Assembly (NCBI GenBank): GCA_001972305.1
Contig: BDDD01001766.1
Coordinates: forward strand, 206,214-270,213
DNA: 64,000 nt
Source: Cephalotus follicularis
Lineage: Eukaryota; Streptophyta; Magnoliopsida; Oxalidales; Cephalotaceae
Reading direction: 5' to 3'
Of the stretch, positions 32,468 to 43,761 are shown piece after piece. Both the position numbers and the translations under genes were made by a program. The stretch's first letter is position 1; each line of letters starts with the position of its first letter. The notes beneath the pieces are model-generated. The model had not been told where the DNA came from. It searched no databases and saw nothing but the letters and a program-made list of their open reading frames with translations.

Positions 32468-34983
32468 TGTCACGCCCCCGTTTTCCAACAAGGCAACATA
32501 AAAGGTAAGGCAATCAACACAACATAATTCAGCTTATGCGATATTACGTATAAAAAAAAACCTTCAGTAGCGGAAGCAATAACATGAAGTAAGCTGAATT
32601 AAAATATGTAACATACATCCCATACTACGTGATACCCATAGAGTTTATATAAAACCCAACATCATTGTCGATCGCCCATAAACGGAGCGTGATGATACAG
32701 TACGAAATAAAATAAACCCACGTTACAATAATCCAGTTTACATAGTCATTGTTCAGTAATCCAGTACATAAAATAAGAGAAACAACTTAGTCTTCTCCTT
32801 AAGTCTCCTTGCGTGCTCCATATCAAAACCCACTCCATCAATCTGTTACAGTAGAGGGTTAGCCTTTGTCCTCACTCGGCTAAGTAGAAAAGTTTATGTA
32901 TACAGTTCAAGGTCAAAGGTAATGCGTATCATGAATGAATGCATAGTGATGCAGTATGACGTGTAATTTTCACAGTAATTATATCTCTGTATGTACATAT
33001 AAAAACATATGCATGTGCACAGTACAGGTATAACCTTATAAGGTTATATCAAACACAGGTAGTAAGTATATTCCCAAAAGGAACCAGACAAGCAGGTCGT
33101 CATAACCATCGCCATCTCCTGGCCCCAACGTCATGCACTCTTACCCCATCCCCGTTTGCGAACGGCTTGGAGCAAGTCCTCCGTATGTTGCTAAGCACGG
33201 CGACCAAACCAACAGCAGGTTACTAGCACAGCGGCTGAGTAATCAAGAGGTTACAAACACAGTACAGTACAAGTTAAGCAATAAAATATGATTACTTGAT
33301 CAAAAAAATATTTGTTTAAAATATATTACTCCGTTATCAGGGTGATATAAGTTGTAGTACTTAAAACAATACATTTCTCTGTCTTTGGGAATACTCCCCC
33401 AGTCATATGAAAATATAAGTTTATATTTGTCAAATATACATTTTCTTACCCAAAATGATTATAATAATCATGCAAGTTTTCCAAGATTGTTAATACATTC
33501 AGTAATCAACCACAATCAATTTACAGTATAGTAGCAGTTCAAATGCAGGGCAAACATATGCTCAGAATGCACCTAGGGTTGTTGGTAATTAACCTAGGCC
33601 TATCACCTTCTCTAAAGGTCCAATTTCTGCTATAACAGTCGGCTATTTTTCCATAACCGTTGGCTGGATCCTTGAGTTAGTCGATTGTTCTTCCCCCAAC
33701 AGTCGACTTGTTCATCATACGTAATCAGTAGTCGGCTGTCATCCTTCGACAGTCGACTGTTCTGGGCAAAACGCATGCACAGTCAACTGTTCTTACATGA
33801 CAGTCGGGTGGATGATCTAGTAGTCCACTATTTTACTTAAATAGTCGGCTGTTCTGGGCTGGACAGTACCAGGAATTCACTTCTAAATCCATTCAACAAG
33901 CAATTTAAACTTATCCACACGTATTCAGACCCCAGAATATTACCATTAATCATATCCTAGTCTAGAACACAACTCAATTCATGCATTATTCTCCGTTTTC
34001 ATTGTAATTCAAATGAAATCCAAACATGGTATTGCATGAAAACCAATCCAAAACTCCATCCAAAACTCAGAGTGCATGTCAGGTTATTTATTAACAGTAA
34101 CCACAACATTAATACAGAAATCCATAGCCAAACAACTACACTATTCATTTATAACTCCATTTCGCTTAAACTCAAAATGCATGCATAGAATTCTCTACCA
34201 TTTCCCCTACCTTTGATTTCAAGTTAGAAATCGGAAGTCCACATCTTTGTGTCTCCTTTCCAGTATCTTTGAGCCTCCTAGTAGCTCCAAGAACAGTCCA
34301 GTAGCTCCAATCCGAGTTCCAAGTTTAACAATGGGGAATCCTCTCAATTTCTCACTATCTTCTCTCTCAATTTCTCACTATCTTCTCTCTCAATTTCTCT
34401 AGTTCTTTCTTATCAGGTTTCAGGGTGAGAGAGACGAAGGGAAGAGAGCATTTATGCAGTCCTCTCTCCCTCAACCTGTTTTGCATGGCAATAAGAGCCC
34501 TTATCTCCCATTATCACTTGCATGTGCACACACTTGTCACTCTTTCTCTTCCCCTCTATCCTTGCAGGTCCTGGCGTGGTAGTGCATGGTCAACACGTTT
34601 TATTGAATGTGATGGCCTCTGAAGATGCTCTTCCCATGTCAGTCTGCATGTGATTTCGCCATTTGTCACAAAAACAGAGCATGAACCAGCCGGCTGCCCT
34701 TCCCTGGCAGTCGGCTGTTCACCAGGAAGTTTGTTGCCAAGTGTCACGACTGTTGGCCAGTCAGCTGGTTCCTCACGCCAGTCGACTGCCCCACACCTCA
34801 GCCCAACAGTCGGCTGGTATATCGCACCAGTCGGCTGTCCAAGACAAAATTCCCATAATTATGCTTAGAATCACACTTCTAAATGCTCTAAGTTAATTTA
34901 AATTCAAGATATCAACCAGGAAATTCACCTTTTATTAATTCAAGGTAAAAACTACATCGAGGATTACAATAATACATGAAATC
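32468..34983 (-). repeat. Gypsy-G 5' LTR, last bases missing
   Basis: It is collinear with 25816-28314, and the last readable bases before the N correspond to 28295-28300 of the other copy. It contains the same two palindrome arrays (33635-33855, 34688-34838). Relative to the other LTR it has an insertion near 33645-33672 and a duplicated CAAAACTCCATC near 34050, and several GTCGAC cores have become GTCAAC or GTCGGC. Confidence 0.88.
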
Positions 34984-34984
34984 N
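34984..34984. other. Ambiguous base (N) at an abrupt sequence junction
   Basis: The single N falls where the gypsy-G LTR stops about 14 bases short of its expected end and unrelated LTR-Q sequence begins. This looks like an assembly join rather than a natural breakpoint. Features on the two sides may not be adjacent in the genome. Confidence 0.75.
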
Positions 34985-35739
34985 ATACTAGAATCGATTC
35001 ATACGCCTCTATCATACATAGCGGATCCATAAATCCACCTCATGGGATTTATTCATAACATTCAGAGACGTCGTAGACTAATCACACCGCTACGAAAGTG
35101 TCATGTCCCCGTGCCAGGCCTACAACATGCCTATGGTACGCCCCATAGGTGGGTACAATACTCAGTATTCAGTCATTTCGAAAACATCACTTTAGAAAAC
35201 ACATAAATATGCCTTCTCAAAACATATTTGAAAATCGTTCACAATGATGACATACATTTCATAGTCAAAACACCAACTCATTTATTTTTCGATATAAAGA
35301 GATGATCATTTCATATCGTAACGTATCATAGCATAAGAATAAAGTCAGAAACATATAAATTCGTAAAATGTCAAAAACCAACTTTATTTCCGAAACATAT
35401 CAGAACCATAAGACATAATCAAGTTCATAAAACAAAGGAACATAGCATAAAACAAAACTGATTTCAGTTCGATAAAACCAGATAGCCAAAGAACGATAGA
35501 AATCCGTACCTTATCCGTTCACAAAAGCACTTATGGAAAGATTGTTAATTCAACTCCCCTTTTGAAGCACAACAATCTAAAAGACACCAAAACTCATTCA
35601 TATAAGTGTCTAAGAAATATTAGAGACATAAAACAGACTCCTTCCAGTGTTCAGAAAAGACCTGGTTTGATTCGACGAACAAACGAATCAAAAAAGTTGA
35701 AAACAGAAATTCTCTGGACAAAACAGCTGACTGTTACAG

Positions 35740-35975
35740 AGCTCCAGTCAACTGTTGGAAACTTGGCAGTCGACGAATCATAAGGGCCAGCCGACTACTC
35801 AAACCAGACTGCAGGCAGTCGACTGTGACAGAGGTCCAGCCGACTATGCATAGCAAGGCAATTTACTGTTTCATATGGCAGTCAACTACACAACACAAGA
35901 CAGTCAACTGTTTTCAATAGGCAGTCGACTACACAACCAAAACAGCCGACTATCCACAAGAACAGTCGACTGTTC
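35740..35975. promoter_or_regulatory. CAGTCGACTG palindrome array in LTR-Q
   Basis: About ten copies, including GGCAGTCGACTGTGAC, ACAGTCAACTGTTTTC, GGCAGTCGACTACAC and ACAGTCGACTGTTCTG, with 15-30 bp spacing. Same family as the arrays in gypsy-G and LTR-M. Confidence 0.65.
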
Positions 35976-37069
35976 TGGATGACAGGAACAGCAGAAACAC
36001 AACATTTTTATACAGAACTTGTCCAAACGAGTATAACATTATACCAGAGACACATGAACATATGCATGTGACATTGTACGATGTTTAGATGACACAAAAA
36101 CACATAATTGACATGGAATAGAATATTGGCAGTGATTAACTTCAATAAAAAGAAAGAACTTTTCAAAACATATGCATACGTATGAGTCCAAATTTCTGTC
36201 CATTACCTCTTGCAATCATTAAAAACCAGATTGTAACATGTCCATGGTGTCTAAATCATGCTCAAAGGCTTAGGAATACAATGACAGAACCTATGTAGTC
36301 AAGAAATCAAAATCAAGAGACACCAACAACACAAAACCGAAAGACCAAGTAGAACAAATCATTACAGTAAGATTACTCACCAGCAATGAGAGTACAAACA
36401 CTGAAAAACAGCAAGAAGAACACCACCGTTCAAGACTACTCGGTTGTTTACAGGAAATCAAAGAGAAGAAAACATAGACAAAATATAAAGCCCTTAAACA
36501 ACCAAAGGAACTCAACCAAAAGAACAACAGAAGATTGAGATTACCTCTATAAACCTGATGAAACAACTCCACAAGAATCAAACTAGCTTCTACAATGCAA
36601 AATTCGACAGTGTGTTATGCAAAGAGAGAGAATGACATATAACAATGGAATGTCACTCTCCAAACGAAAAATAGGAGACAAATTATGATTCATAAGGAAA
36701 GAAGAGAGGATTTCAGGAAATTGATAAGGAAAGGGAAGTTAAAACGTGTGAAGGGATAGGGAGAAGGAGAGAGTTACGGGAGAAGAGAGGAGAAGAAAGA
36801 AGGAAAGAAGAAATTAAGGAAAAAGGAAAAATGAAAGAAAGAAAATAAAAGAAAAGAATTTTATAATAAAAGAAATGTTTTCAATAAATATTTAAAATTG
36901 TAAGATAAAGTTTGATAAAATAAAAGTCATAAACATAGGCCCAACCCAACATTGCATTAACATATCAATATATCCAAAATTCAGGCTGGTATCAGTCAGC
37001 CGGAAACACATAGGCCCAAAACATAGGGCAACCGGACTTTAAAATAAAACAATTTAAAAAGCCTGAAAA

Positions 37070-37072
37070 CAA

Positions 37073-37111
<39 letters not shown>

Positions 37112-37112
37112 A
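37070..37112. repeat. (CA)n(TA)n compound microsatellite
   Basis: An uninterrupted CA run of about 15 units passes into a TA run of about six units near the right end of LTR-Q. Confidence 0.92.
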
Positions 37113-37159
37113 TATCCGTAAAACACATACAAACAAGCAGTGTATTACATGAACCAAAA

Positions 37160-38074
37160 AAGAAAATGATTGCCTTAAAAGATTCAAAAGATTCAAAAGT
37201 GATGAAGATGAAATGGCATTGCTCACTAAGAGGATTAGAAAGATCCTTATGGACAAGAAGAACTTCTCCAAGAAAGAATGAAAGAAATTTCAATCCAACA
37301 AAGGAGATACAAGCAAGAAGGAAAAAGATGAAAAAGAAGTTATATGCTATGAATGTGACAAACCGGGTCACATAAGGCCGGAGTGTCCTAAATTGAAGAA
37401 AAAGAAGGACAAAAATAAGGCAATGATTGCTACTTGGAGCGATAGCGATGACTCTAGCTCCGATGATGAAGAAAACGAAGAAATTGCAAACATTGCGCTT
37501 ATGGCAATAGAAGACGATTGTGAGGTAACTACATCATCTCTTAGCTATAATGAATTGCAATGTGAGTATGATGAGCTAGTAGATGCTTTAAATGATTTAA
37601 ATAGGGAATATCTATTGCTTAAGAAAATTGCAAAGGATAGAGCTAAAGAAAATGTTGAGCTAAATAATTGTACTCTTGAAATAAAAAATGATGAAGGAAT
37701 AATTGAAAAGAATTTTTCTTTAGAAAAATAAAATCAAAAATTAAAACTTGAAATTGATGCTTTAAAAAATATATTTTCAGAATTTTCTAATAGTAATGAC
37801 AAATTGGATAAACTACTAGGAATTCAACGATATGTCTTTGATAGAGCCGGTTTAGGCTTTGATGAGATGAACAAAGTTAAGCATTTTGATAAATTTCTAG
37901 ATAGAAAGAAGAAAGTAATGAATTGTAATTTCTGTGGAAAAATTGGACACATTTCTTCAACTTGTTGGTATAGAAGATCAAATACGAAGATTAAAAGGAT
38001 ATGGGTTCCGAAAGGAACGTTTCCTACTAACGTTAAAGGACCCAAAACCATTTGGGTACCAAACACTTCAATAT
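37160..38074 (+). pseudogene. gag: Copia-K gag, first copy
   Basis: It reads into MIALKDSKDSK, DEMALLTKRIRKILMDKKNF, a CCHC knuckle (CYECDKPGHIRPEC, 37345-37386), KAMIATWSDSDDSSSDDEEN, a long acidic coiled-coil-like part and a second knuckle (CNFCGKIGHISSTC, about 37921-37962). It ends IWVPNTSI. A stop near 37279 and TAA at 37729-37731 break the frame, and a frame change occurs near 37200. Copy unit: 37207-38074 (868 bp). Confidence 0.85.
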
Positions 38075-38948
38075 GATGAAATGGCATTGCTCACTAAGAG
38101 GATTAGAAAGATCCTTATGGACAAGAAGAACTTCTCCAAGAAACAATGAAAGAAATTTCAATCCAACAAAGGAGATACAAGCAAGAAGGAAAAAGATGAA
38201 AAAGAAGTTATATGCTATGAATGTGACAAACCGGGTCACATAAGGCCGGAGTGTCCTAAATTGAAGAAAAAGAAGGACAAAAATAAGGCAATGATTGCTA
38301 CTTGGAGCGATAGCGATGACTCTAGCTCCGATGATGAAGAAAACGAAGAAATTGCAAACATTGCGATTATGGCAATAGAAGACGATTGTGAGGTAACTAC
38401 ATCATCTCTTAGCTATAATGAATTGCAATGTGAGTATGATGAGCTAGTAGATGCTTTAAATGATTTAAATAGGGAATATCTATTGCTTAAGAAAATTGCA
38501 AAGGATAGAGCTAAAGAATTGTACTCTTGAAATAAAAAAGGATGAAGGAATAATTGAAAAGAATTTTTCTTTAGAAAAATAAAATCAAGAATTGATCTTT
38601 AGAAAAATAAAATCAAGAATTAAAACTTGAAATTGATGCTTTGAAAAAGATATTTTCAGAATTTTCTAATAGTAATGAAAAATTGGATAGACTACTAGGA
38701 ATGCAATGATATGTCTTTGATAGAGCCGGTTTAGGCTTTGATGAGATGAACAAAGTTAAGCATTTTGATAAATTGCTAGATAGAAAGAAGAAAGTAATGA
38801 ATTGTAATTTCTGTGAAAAAATCGGACACATTTCTTCAACTTGTTGGTATAGAAGATCAAATACGAAGATTAAAAGGATATGGGTTCCGAAAGGAATGTT
38901 TCCTACTAACGTTAAAGGGCCCAAAACCATTTGGGTACAAAAAACTTA
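38075..38948 (+). pseudogene. gag: Copia-K gag, second (tandem) copy
   Basis: A head-to-tail duplicate of 37207-38074, starting GATGAAATGGCATTGCTC. It differs by a 17-bp deletion near 38517 (frameshift), a duplicated 27-bp A-rich stretch near 38590-38620, a stop at 38707 and loss of the first conserved Gly in the second knuckle (CNFCEKIGHISSTC). It retains the gag end IWVQKT and the gag-pol junction, so the duplication ran from mid-gag to the end of gag. Confidence 0.87.
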
Positions 38949-39235
38949 AATCTTTTGTTTTGTAGGTGTGCTTGAAGACAAGTTTCAAAAAGAGGAAAAG
39001 TTTTGCTCCAAGCACATGTTTGTAAGTTTTTTTGAAATGTTTGAAATTGTTTTTTGATATATTTGTATGATAATAAAATGACTTTGATATATTTTGAGTG
39101 AATATTGTTGTTTGATTATATTGTTTGGTTGATTATTGACTGTTCATGAAAAGATGTTTTTAAACTTGTTTTATGAAGTTTGGTATCTGATTTTGTTCTA
39201 AAATTTTTTAATGTTTTTTTGAAAAACTTGTTTTA
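38949..39235 (+). other. Copia-K gag-pol junction and pol deletion scar
   Basis: The T-rich TTTTGTAG junction (TAG at 38963-38965) and the codons VCLKTS are recognisable. The protease signature is reduced to TGCTCCAAGCACATG (38996-39014), after which AT-rich non-coding sequence follows. About 2.6 kb of pol present in Copia-A is missing here. Confidence 0.7.
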
Positions 39236-39483
39236 CGCGTCAACGTTTATAAACACTCTTGTATTTTAACATCAACGCTAAAACATAGCGTTAACAAAAA
39301 TATATGTGTTAGCATGAATGAGGGAATGCTTATGATCTTGTGCGTCAACGCTATCTATTAGCTTTAATGACATGTTTATGCATCAATGATGACGTTAACA
39401 CTTTTATCCTCTGTATCAAATGGTACACGATAAGCGTCAACGCAAACGTTAGACGACGATGCCTATGTATCCAGTATATAAAG
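39236..39483 (+). promoter_or_regulatory. GTCAACG array plus TATA box upstream of envelope-like ORF (Copia-K)
   Basis: Motifs: ACGCGTCAACGTTTAT, AACATCAACGCTAAA, GTGCGTCAACGCTATC, AAGCGTCAACGCAAACG and others between 39236 and 39470. They are followed by TATATAAAG at 39475-39483, 136 bp before the envelope-like ATG (39619). The spelling (GTCAAC rather than GTCGAC) is that of the Copia-P LTR. Promoter role is inferred. Confidence 0.5.
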
Positions 39484-39618
39484 CTCTGTGATTTTTTGTC
39501 AACTCTTACTTGCTTTTGCGTTAAAACCTGGTTTCCCTCTTTCGAAGTTTTTTTTTCTGCAAACCAATTTCAAAGCTCAAAATCTTGAATCTTATTTATC
39601 AAAATTTCTTCCTGCATA

Positions 39619-40603
39619 ATGCCGAAGACCAAGCATGCTTCAACAGGAGGAAAGATACTTGCTGGGTCACGATACAAGAACAGTTATGCATCTAGAAAGG
39701 TACTCTGTGGTAGATTTTTAGATTTTAGTTTTACTTCTGGTGATAAGTTTAAGTTAGAGCAAAGGTTTGAGACCTAAGGATGGAAAGATTACTTCCAAAT
39801 CAATGCTCCTTTCTATGTAGAGTCAGTTAAAGAGTTTTATAGCATCTATGTAATGTTGGAGATGATTGCAATGATATTTTAGAGATTAAGACTAAGGTTA
39901 ATAAAACTGTGATTAACTTTGATGATAGAATTTTAGGCAATATTTTGAATGTACTTGCTGCTGGATCAAAGTTTTTTGGGACAAAGAAATGGCCGGAGGA
40001 TCTGGAATTAGTGCTTGAGGATTGTCTTAGGGTGTTCTACCCTAATGAAAATGTTTTTGGAGGTATGGCTAAGCCTACCAATCTCCTTGGTCCTGAGCAT
40101 AGGCTACTCCACCACATAACTGCCACTCACATTCTTACAACCTCTGGAGGACATGAAAAGATGAGTTAACAAGACTTGTATATCATGTGGCACATAGTTA
40201 TTGGAAAACCCTTAAACCTTCCACATCTTATCACGAAGAATATGATGAGAGCAACTTCCAATGTTGAAGGTGCATTACCATATGGAATGGTAATCACCAA
40301 GATTCTCTCACTCTTTCGGATAGTGTTTGGGAATGAGGTAGCATCTAGGATAGATGTTGGGGACATATACAATGCCTCATCCTTGAAGAGAATGGGGTGG
40401 AAGAGAGTATTTGAAGCTGATAAAGGTGTTATGTGGCTTCCAAAGGAAGGAGGAAGAAGAAAGAGAAGAATAGAAGCTGAGGCTGTTGAGGAGAAGGGAG
40501 AAGCTCAAAGGCCAAAGCCAACAACTGCACCACAGATGCAACAAAGTCAAGCAAGAAGCAGCCGCAACTCTTCATTATCCATGGAAGTTTTTATGGGTGA
40601 GAT
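39619..40603 (+). pseudogene. Copia-K envelope-like ORF, divergent and truncated
   Basis: It starts MPKTKHASTGGK and keeps the family pattern: YASRKVLCGRFLDFSF, FYVESVKEFYSI, LLHHITATHILTTSGGHEKM, a TAA at 40167-40169, then IMWHIVIGKPLNLPHLITKN, YGMVITKILSLF and LKRMGWKRVFEADKGVMWLP. A stop near 39777 and frameshifts near 39860-39905 break it. It is cut by LTR-R at 40604, in a basic and Gln-rich C-terminal part. It is the most diverged of the four envelope-like sequences. Confidence 0.75.
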
Positions 40604-41672
40604 TGTAACGCCCCAAACCCCAAAGGTCAAACCCCAAGGTTTGACGCGCTACGAACAGTATCATTCATTTACCAATTTTAGTGGAAATTAAAAACTTTCA
40701 ACAATATAATAATGCATGCGGAAAATCCAATAAAAATATCACTTGTGTGGATAAATCCAGTGTTATACAATACAGTTCAAAAAAGCACTGCCACAGACCG
40801 GCAGGTCAAGAAATACAATATTTAATATCACTAGACTCTTGGGTCGTCGATCTGCAATAAAAGGGTAGAGACTCACTCGGGGCTTCAATCCTCAGCTTGC
40901 TGCAAAGCTCCACCTGTACCTGACCCATTACATTAAAATACAATGGGTCAGCGACCACTGGTCGTGTAGGAACTACCACCATGCATTTATGAAATATAGA
41001 TGCAGCAAGCATACGCAATGCAAATGAGAGATGCAATATCAATCCATACAATATACAGTATAGTCCATTTACAATCATTGGTAGTCACTAGCAGTCACAA
41101 TAAATGCTTCCTCGGCATTACACGTAAAGAGACAGTTTCCAGTTTTAGCAATGCGTTATACTATACTCAAAGGACCATTATATACTATCCTTTCTTACAC
41201 TGATTCATATATTAACATTCACAATAAAACACAAGCACTGAGTAGGTAGTAAAACCTACCTGGAACTGATGAGCTCTACCACACTCCTTTTGCCTTCACA
41301 ACTCTTTCCTTTGCTCAGCTGCTACACTCCTCATTTACCTCCAGAGAGCTCCCTTCACCTTGTCTCTTTCTCTCCCAAAATTATCAGCAACCATCATATC
41401 ACTCTTACTTTCCTTTTTATCAGCAATCCAAGGAAGTCTCTAGAATTCTCTACTCCATTCCACATTTTCCCTTACAAAATTGGGTTGATGGTAGGCCCAG
41501 TACTCCCATTTCTCTCTTAATTCCAATTGGCCTAAAACCATTTCTTTCTCTCCCCCTTTTTTTTTCTATTAATCCGCTACTTGGCCGAACAACAAGCATT
41601 TCAGGCACAAAGCTTCCTTCTCCAATTAATATACATTGGGCCCAATATAAATAACACCACTTGGGCCCAAAA
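40604..41672 (-). repeat. LTR-R: gypsy LTR, truncated
   Basis: It starts TGTAACGCCCCAAACCCC at 40604, inserted in the Copia-K envelope-like ORF. It runs to a junction near 41672, where the gypsy-R integrase tail begins without the expected LTR start and polypurine tract. A short inverted repeat (GGTCAAACCCC / GGTTTGAC) lies at 40624-40647. No GTCGAC array and no coding sequence seen. Confidence 0.6.
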
Positions 41673-42733
41673 TACAACCTCGAAACATGAAAAACATTCT
41701 GTGCATTCGATAAACTGGGAGGCAAGGCGACTCAGTAGGCCGTCATACCTACTTTTTCAAGGATATCAAAAGGTCCTATAAAGCGAGGAGGTAGCTTTCA
41801 TTTCTTGCTGAACCTCATGATACCTTCAAAAAGGTGAGACCTTAAGAAAAATAGTGTCTCCCACTGCCAATTCCAGTTCTCTTCTGTGGAATCCGCATAA
41901 CTTTTCTGCCTATTTGTATCATTTAACAGTCTTTATTTGATCATTTTGACCTTTTCCATCATTTCTGGCACCAACTATGGTTCAAAAATACTATGTTTAC
42001 CCACTTTGAACTAACAAATGAGGTTCTTTCAGACTGATCATCAGCTTAGAAATGGAAAATAGTGTTGGAACACTATCGGGTACCAAGAGCTGCTTGTAAA
42101 TATTTCCAGAATCGAGACGTAAAACAACGGTCTCTGTCAGAAACTTCACTGGTAGGTACACTATGGAGCTTCACAATTTCTGCAATTTACAAGGCTGCTA
42201 CGCGTTCAAGAGAGTACGTGGTTTTCGGTCTCAAGGAGAATAGCACTTTTAGAGAAGCGATCAGCACTTACTCGTATAACATTATAGTTAATTATTGTTC
42301 GTGGCAATCCGGGACACTTCCCGTTGCGCTACTATGATTCATGGGTATATACTCTACCCTTCATGGTAGGTATCGATCCCGTAAGTTGAGTGGTAAAGTA
42401 CCCACCCTTTCATCATATTAAAAACTTCAGATCCCGTTACATCATGCAATTCGCTGATGCGCCGAAATCTGGAGCCGTGAGCGTATGACAACAGCTCACC
42501 CTTTAATTCTTTAAAAGATACAAATTCTGCCTCGGGATCTTATCAATTCATTACCATGAATCCATAGTCAAATTTCCATTCACCTTGATCATCCATTGCA
42601 GCCTTACACAGCATTCCATCTGTACATTGAGTTTCCAATAACATTTGGCGTACTGGTTTATGAGAAATCGTTAAACACGCTAATTGGCGACTTAACACGT
42701 CTGCCATAACATTAGCTTGCCTGGATGGTACCG
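41673..42733 (-). pseudogene. Gypsy-R pol remnant (RNase H end to integrase C-terminus)
   Basis: Right to left on the minus strand: the linker QANVMADVLSRQLACL (42733-42650), a zinc-finger-region remnant, an integrase core remnant with VDRFSKSA and VSDRD-like segments (about 42330-42060), then a degraded C-terminal domain (PPRFIGPFDILEKVG, PPSLSNAQNVFHVS, 41860-41673). Many stops and internal deletions. It joins copia gag at 42735 in mid-knuckle, a recombination or deletion junction. Confidence 0.7.
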
Positions 42734-42734
42734 G

Positions 42735-43761
42735 CAACAAACGGGGGCACCACAAAAGCGATTGCCCCCGACTCAAAAAGAAGGATCTTTTGAAGAAGAA
42801 GAAGAAGAAGAAAGCTATGATTGCCACATGGGATGACAGCTATGAGTCTAGTTCGGATGAAGACTCAAGTGAAGAAGTGCCTCAATTAGCTTTGATGGCT
42901 TTGGAGGAAGAAAATGATGAGGTAACTTACGATGAACTTGTCTTAGTTACAGAAAAATATAGTTCTATGATTGCTTCCTTAAAGAAAAAGGTCAAGACTT
43001 TAGTAAATGAAAATGTAGAACTAAAATCAATTAATTTAGCTAAGGAAGATAACTCAAATGAAATTGAAGTAGACCTTTTAGAAAATGAAGTAGCTTTTCT
43101 AGAGAAGGAAAATAGAAACCTTAAGGAAGAGATAGACGCTTTAAAGAAGACTTTTTCAAAGTTTTCTAATAGTAGTGAAAAACTTGAAAATCTTCTTGGT
43201 ATGCAAAGAAGTGTTTTTGATAAGGCTGGACTAGGATATGAGGAGATGAACAATGTTAAGCTTTATCAAAACTTATTTGAAAGGAAAGAAAGGATAGAAA
43301 AAGAGAAAGTTGAAAATGTTCATATTAAGAAGAAAATTGTAAAGATTTCTTGTGACTATTGTGGTAATATTGGACATACATCTTTTTCTTGCTTTCATAA
43401 AACGAATGTCATGTTTAAGAAAAATATGAATAACTCTTGTAATTTTTGTGTCAAACATGGACATGTATCTTTATTATGCTATCATAAGAAAAATGCTACA
43501 TTTAAGAAAAAGATAAATATTTCATGTAGCCATTGTGGTAAATATGGTCATACTTCATCATCATGTTTTTATAAAAGAAACATTTTGTATAAAGGAAAAA
43601 TGATTGTATCTTGTAATAATTGTGGTAAGAATTGCCATATATCTACTTCATGATTTTGTAAAGAAAATATTTTGAATGATTCAAATTTCACTAGAATAAA
43701 GAAAAGTTGGGTACCTGAGGGAACCATTGTAACTAACCCCAAAGGACCCAAAACTTGTTGG
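42735..43761 (+). pseudogene. gag: Copia-L gag with four tandem C-terminal zinc knuckles
   Basis: It enters inside the first CCHC knuckle (NKRGHHKSDCPRL) and continues AMIATWDDSYESSSDEDSSE. A long Glu/Lys coiled-coil-like region follows, then GMQRSVFDKAGLGYEEMNNV. An array of knuckles CDYCGNIGHTSFSC, CNFCVKHGHVSLLC, CSHCGKYGHTSSSC and CNNCGKNCHISTS-stop comes next. The TGA (43651-43653) falls on the last Cys codon; the frame then continues to SWVPEGTIVTNPKGPK. Copia-A and -K have one knuckle at this place. It would bind element RNA. Confidence 0.88.
43351..43653 (+). repeat. 87-bp in-frame tandem repeat encoding CCHC knuckles
   Basis: Knuckles start at 43351, 43438, 43525 and 43612, exactly 87 bp (29 codons) apart. 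Each unit encodes one CCHC knuckle plus a linker of the form H/Y-K-x-N-x-x-F/Y-K-K/G-K. The copies have diverged in the third position and in the linkers. Confidence 0.9.

Larger units (their letters stand above)
25816..34983 (-). mobile_element. Gypsy-G: near-complete Tekay-type chromovirus, minus strand
   Basis: Both LTRs (25816-28314 and 32468-34983, about 2.5 kb), a primer site at 32453-32464, gag, protease, RT, RNase H, integrase N- and C-terminal parts and a chromodomain-like tail are present in the gypsy order. The left flank GAACT is a possible 5-bp target duplication; the right flank is lost at the N. Nonsense codons, frameshifts and a missing integrase core make it defective. The LTRs are clearly related but carry several substitutions and indels, so insertion is not recent (estimate by eye). 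Confidence 0.9.
34985..37149 (-). repeat. LTR-Q: gypsy LTR with palindrome array
   Basis: The right end GTGTATTACA (37149) is an LTR start on the minus strand; the left end is lost at the N. 34985-35160 is an inverted, diverged copy of 13790-13960 (LTR-S family). The AACAGTCGACTGTT-type array is at 35740-35975. A purine-rich stretch (36690-36870) and a (CA)n(TA)n microsatellite (about 37070-37112) follow. I see no coding sequence. Confidence 0.6.
37150..40603 (+). mobile_element. Copia-K: pol-less SIRE-type derivative
   Basis: Two tandem gag C-terminal copies are followed by the first codons of the protease region, then directly by non-coding sequence, a motif-plus-TATA spacer and an envelope-like ORF. 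Integrase, RT and RNase H are absent. It is bordered by LTR-Q on the left and LTR-R on the right, and no copia LTR of its own remains. The element is dead, but its layout resembles a non-autonomous gag/envelope-like derivative. Confidence 0.75.

Noticed and set aside
42735..42800. Copia-L and Copia-K as one element split by gypsy-R
   Set aside because: Copia-K already carries gag and an envelope-like ORF in order, so a second gag to its right must belong to a separate element.
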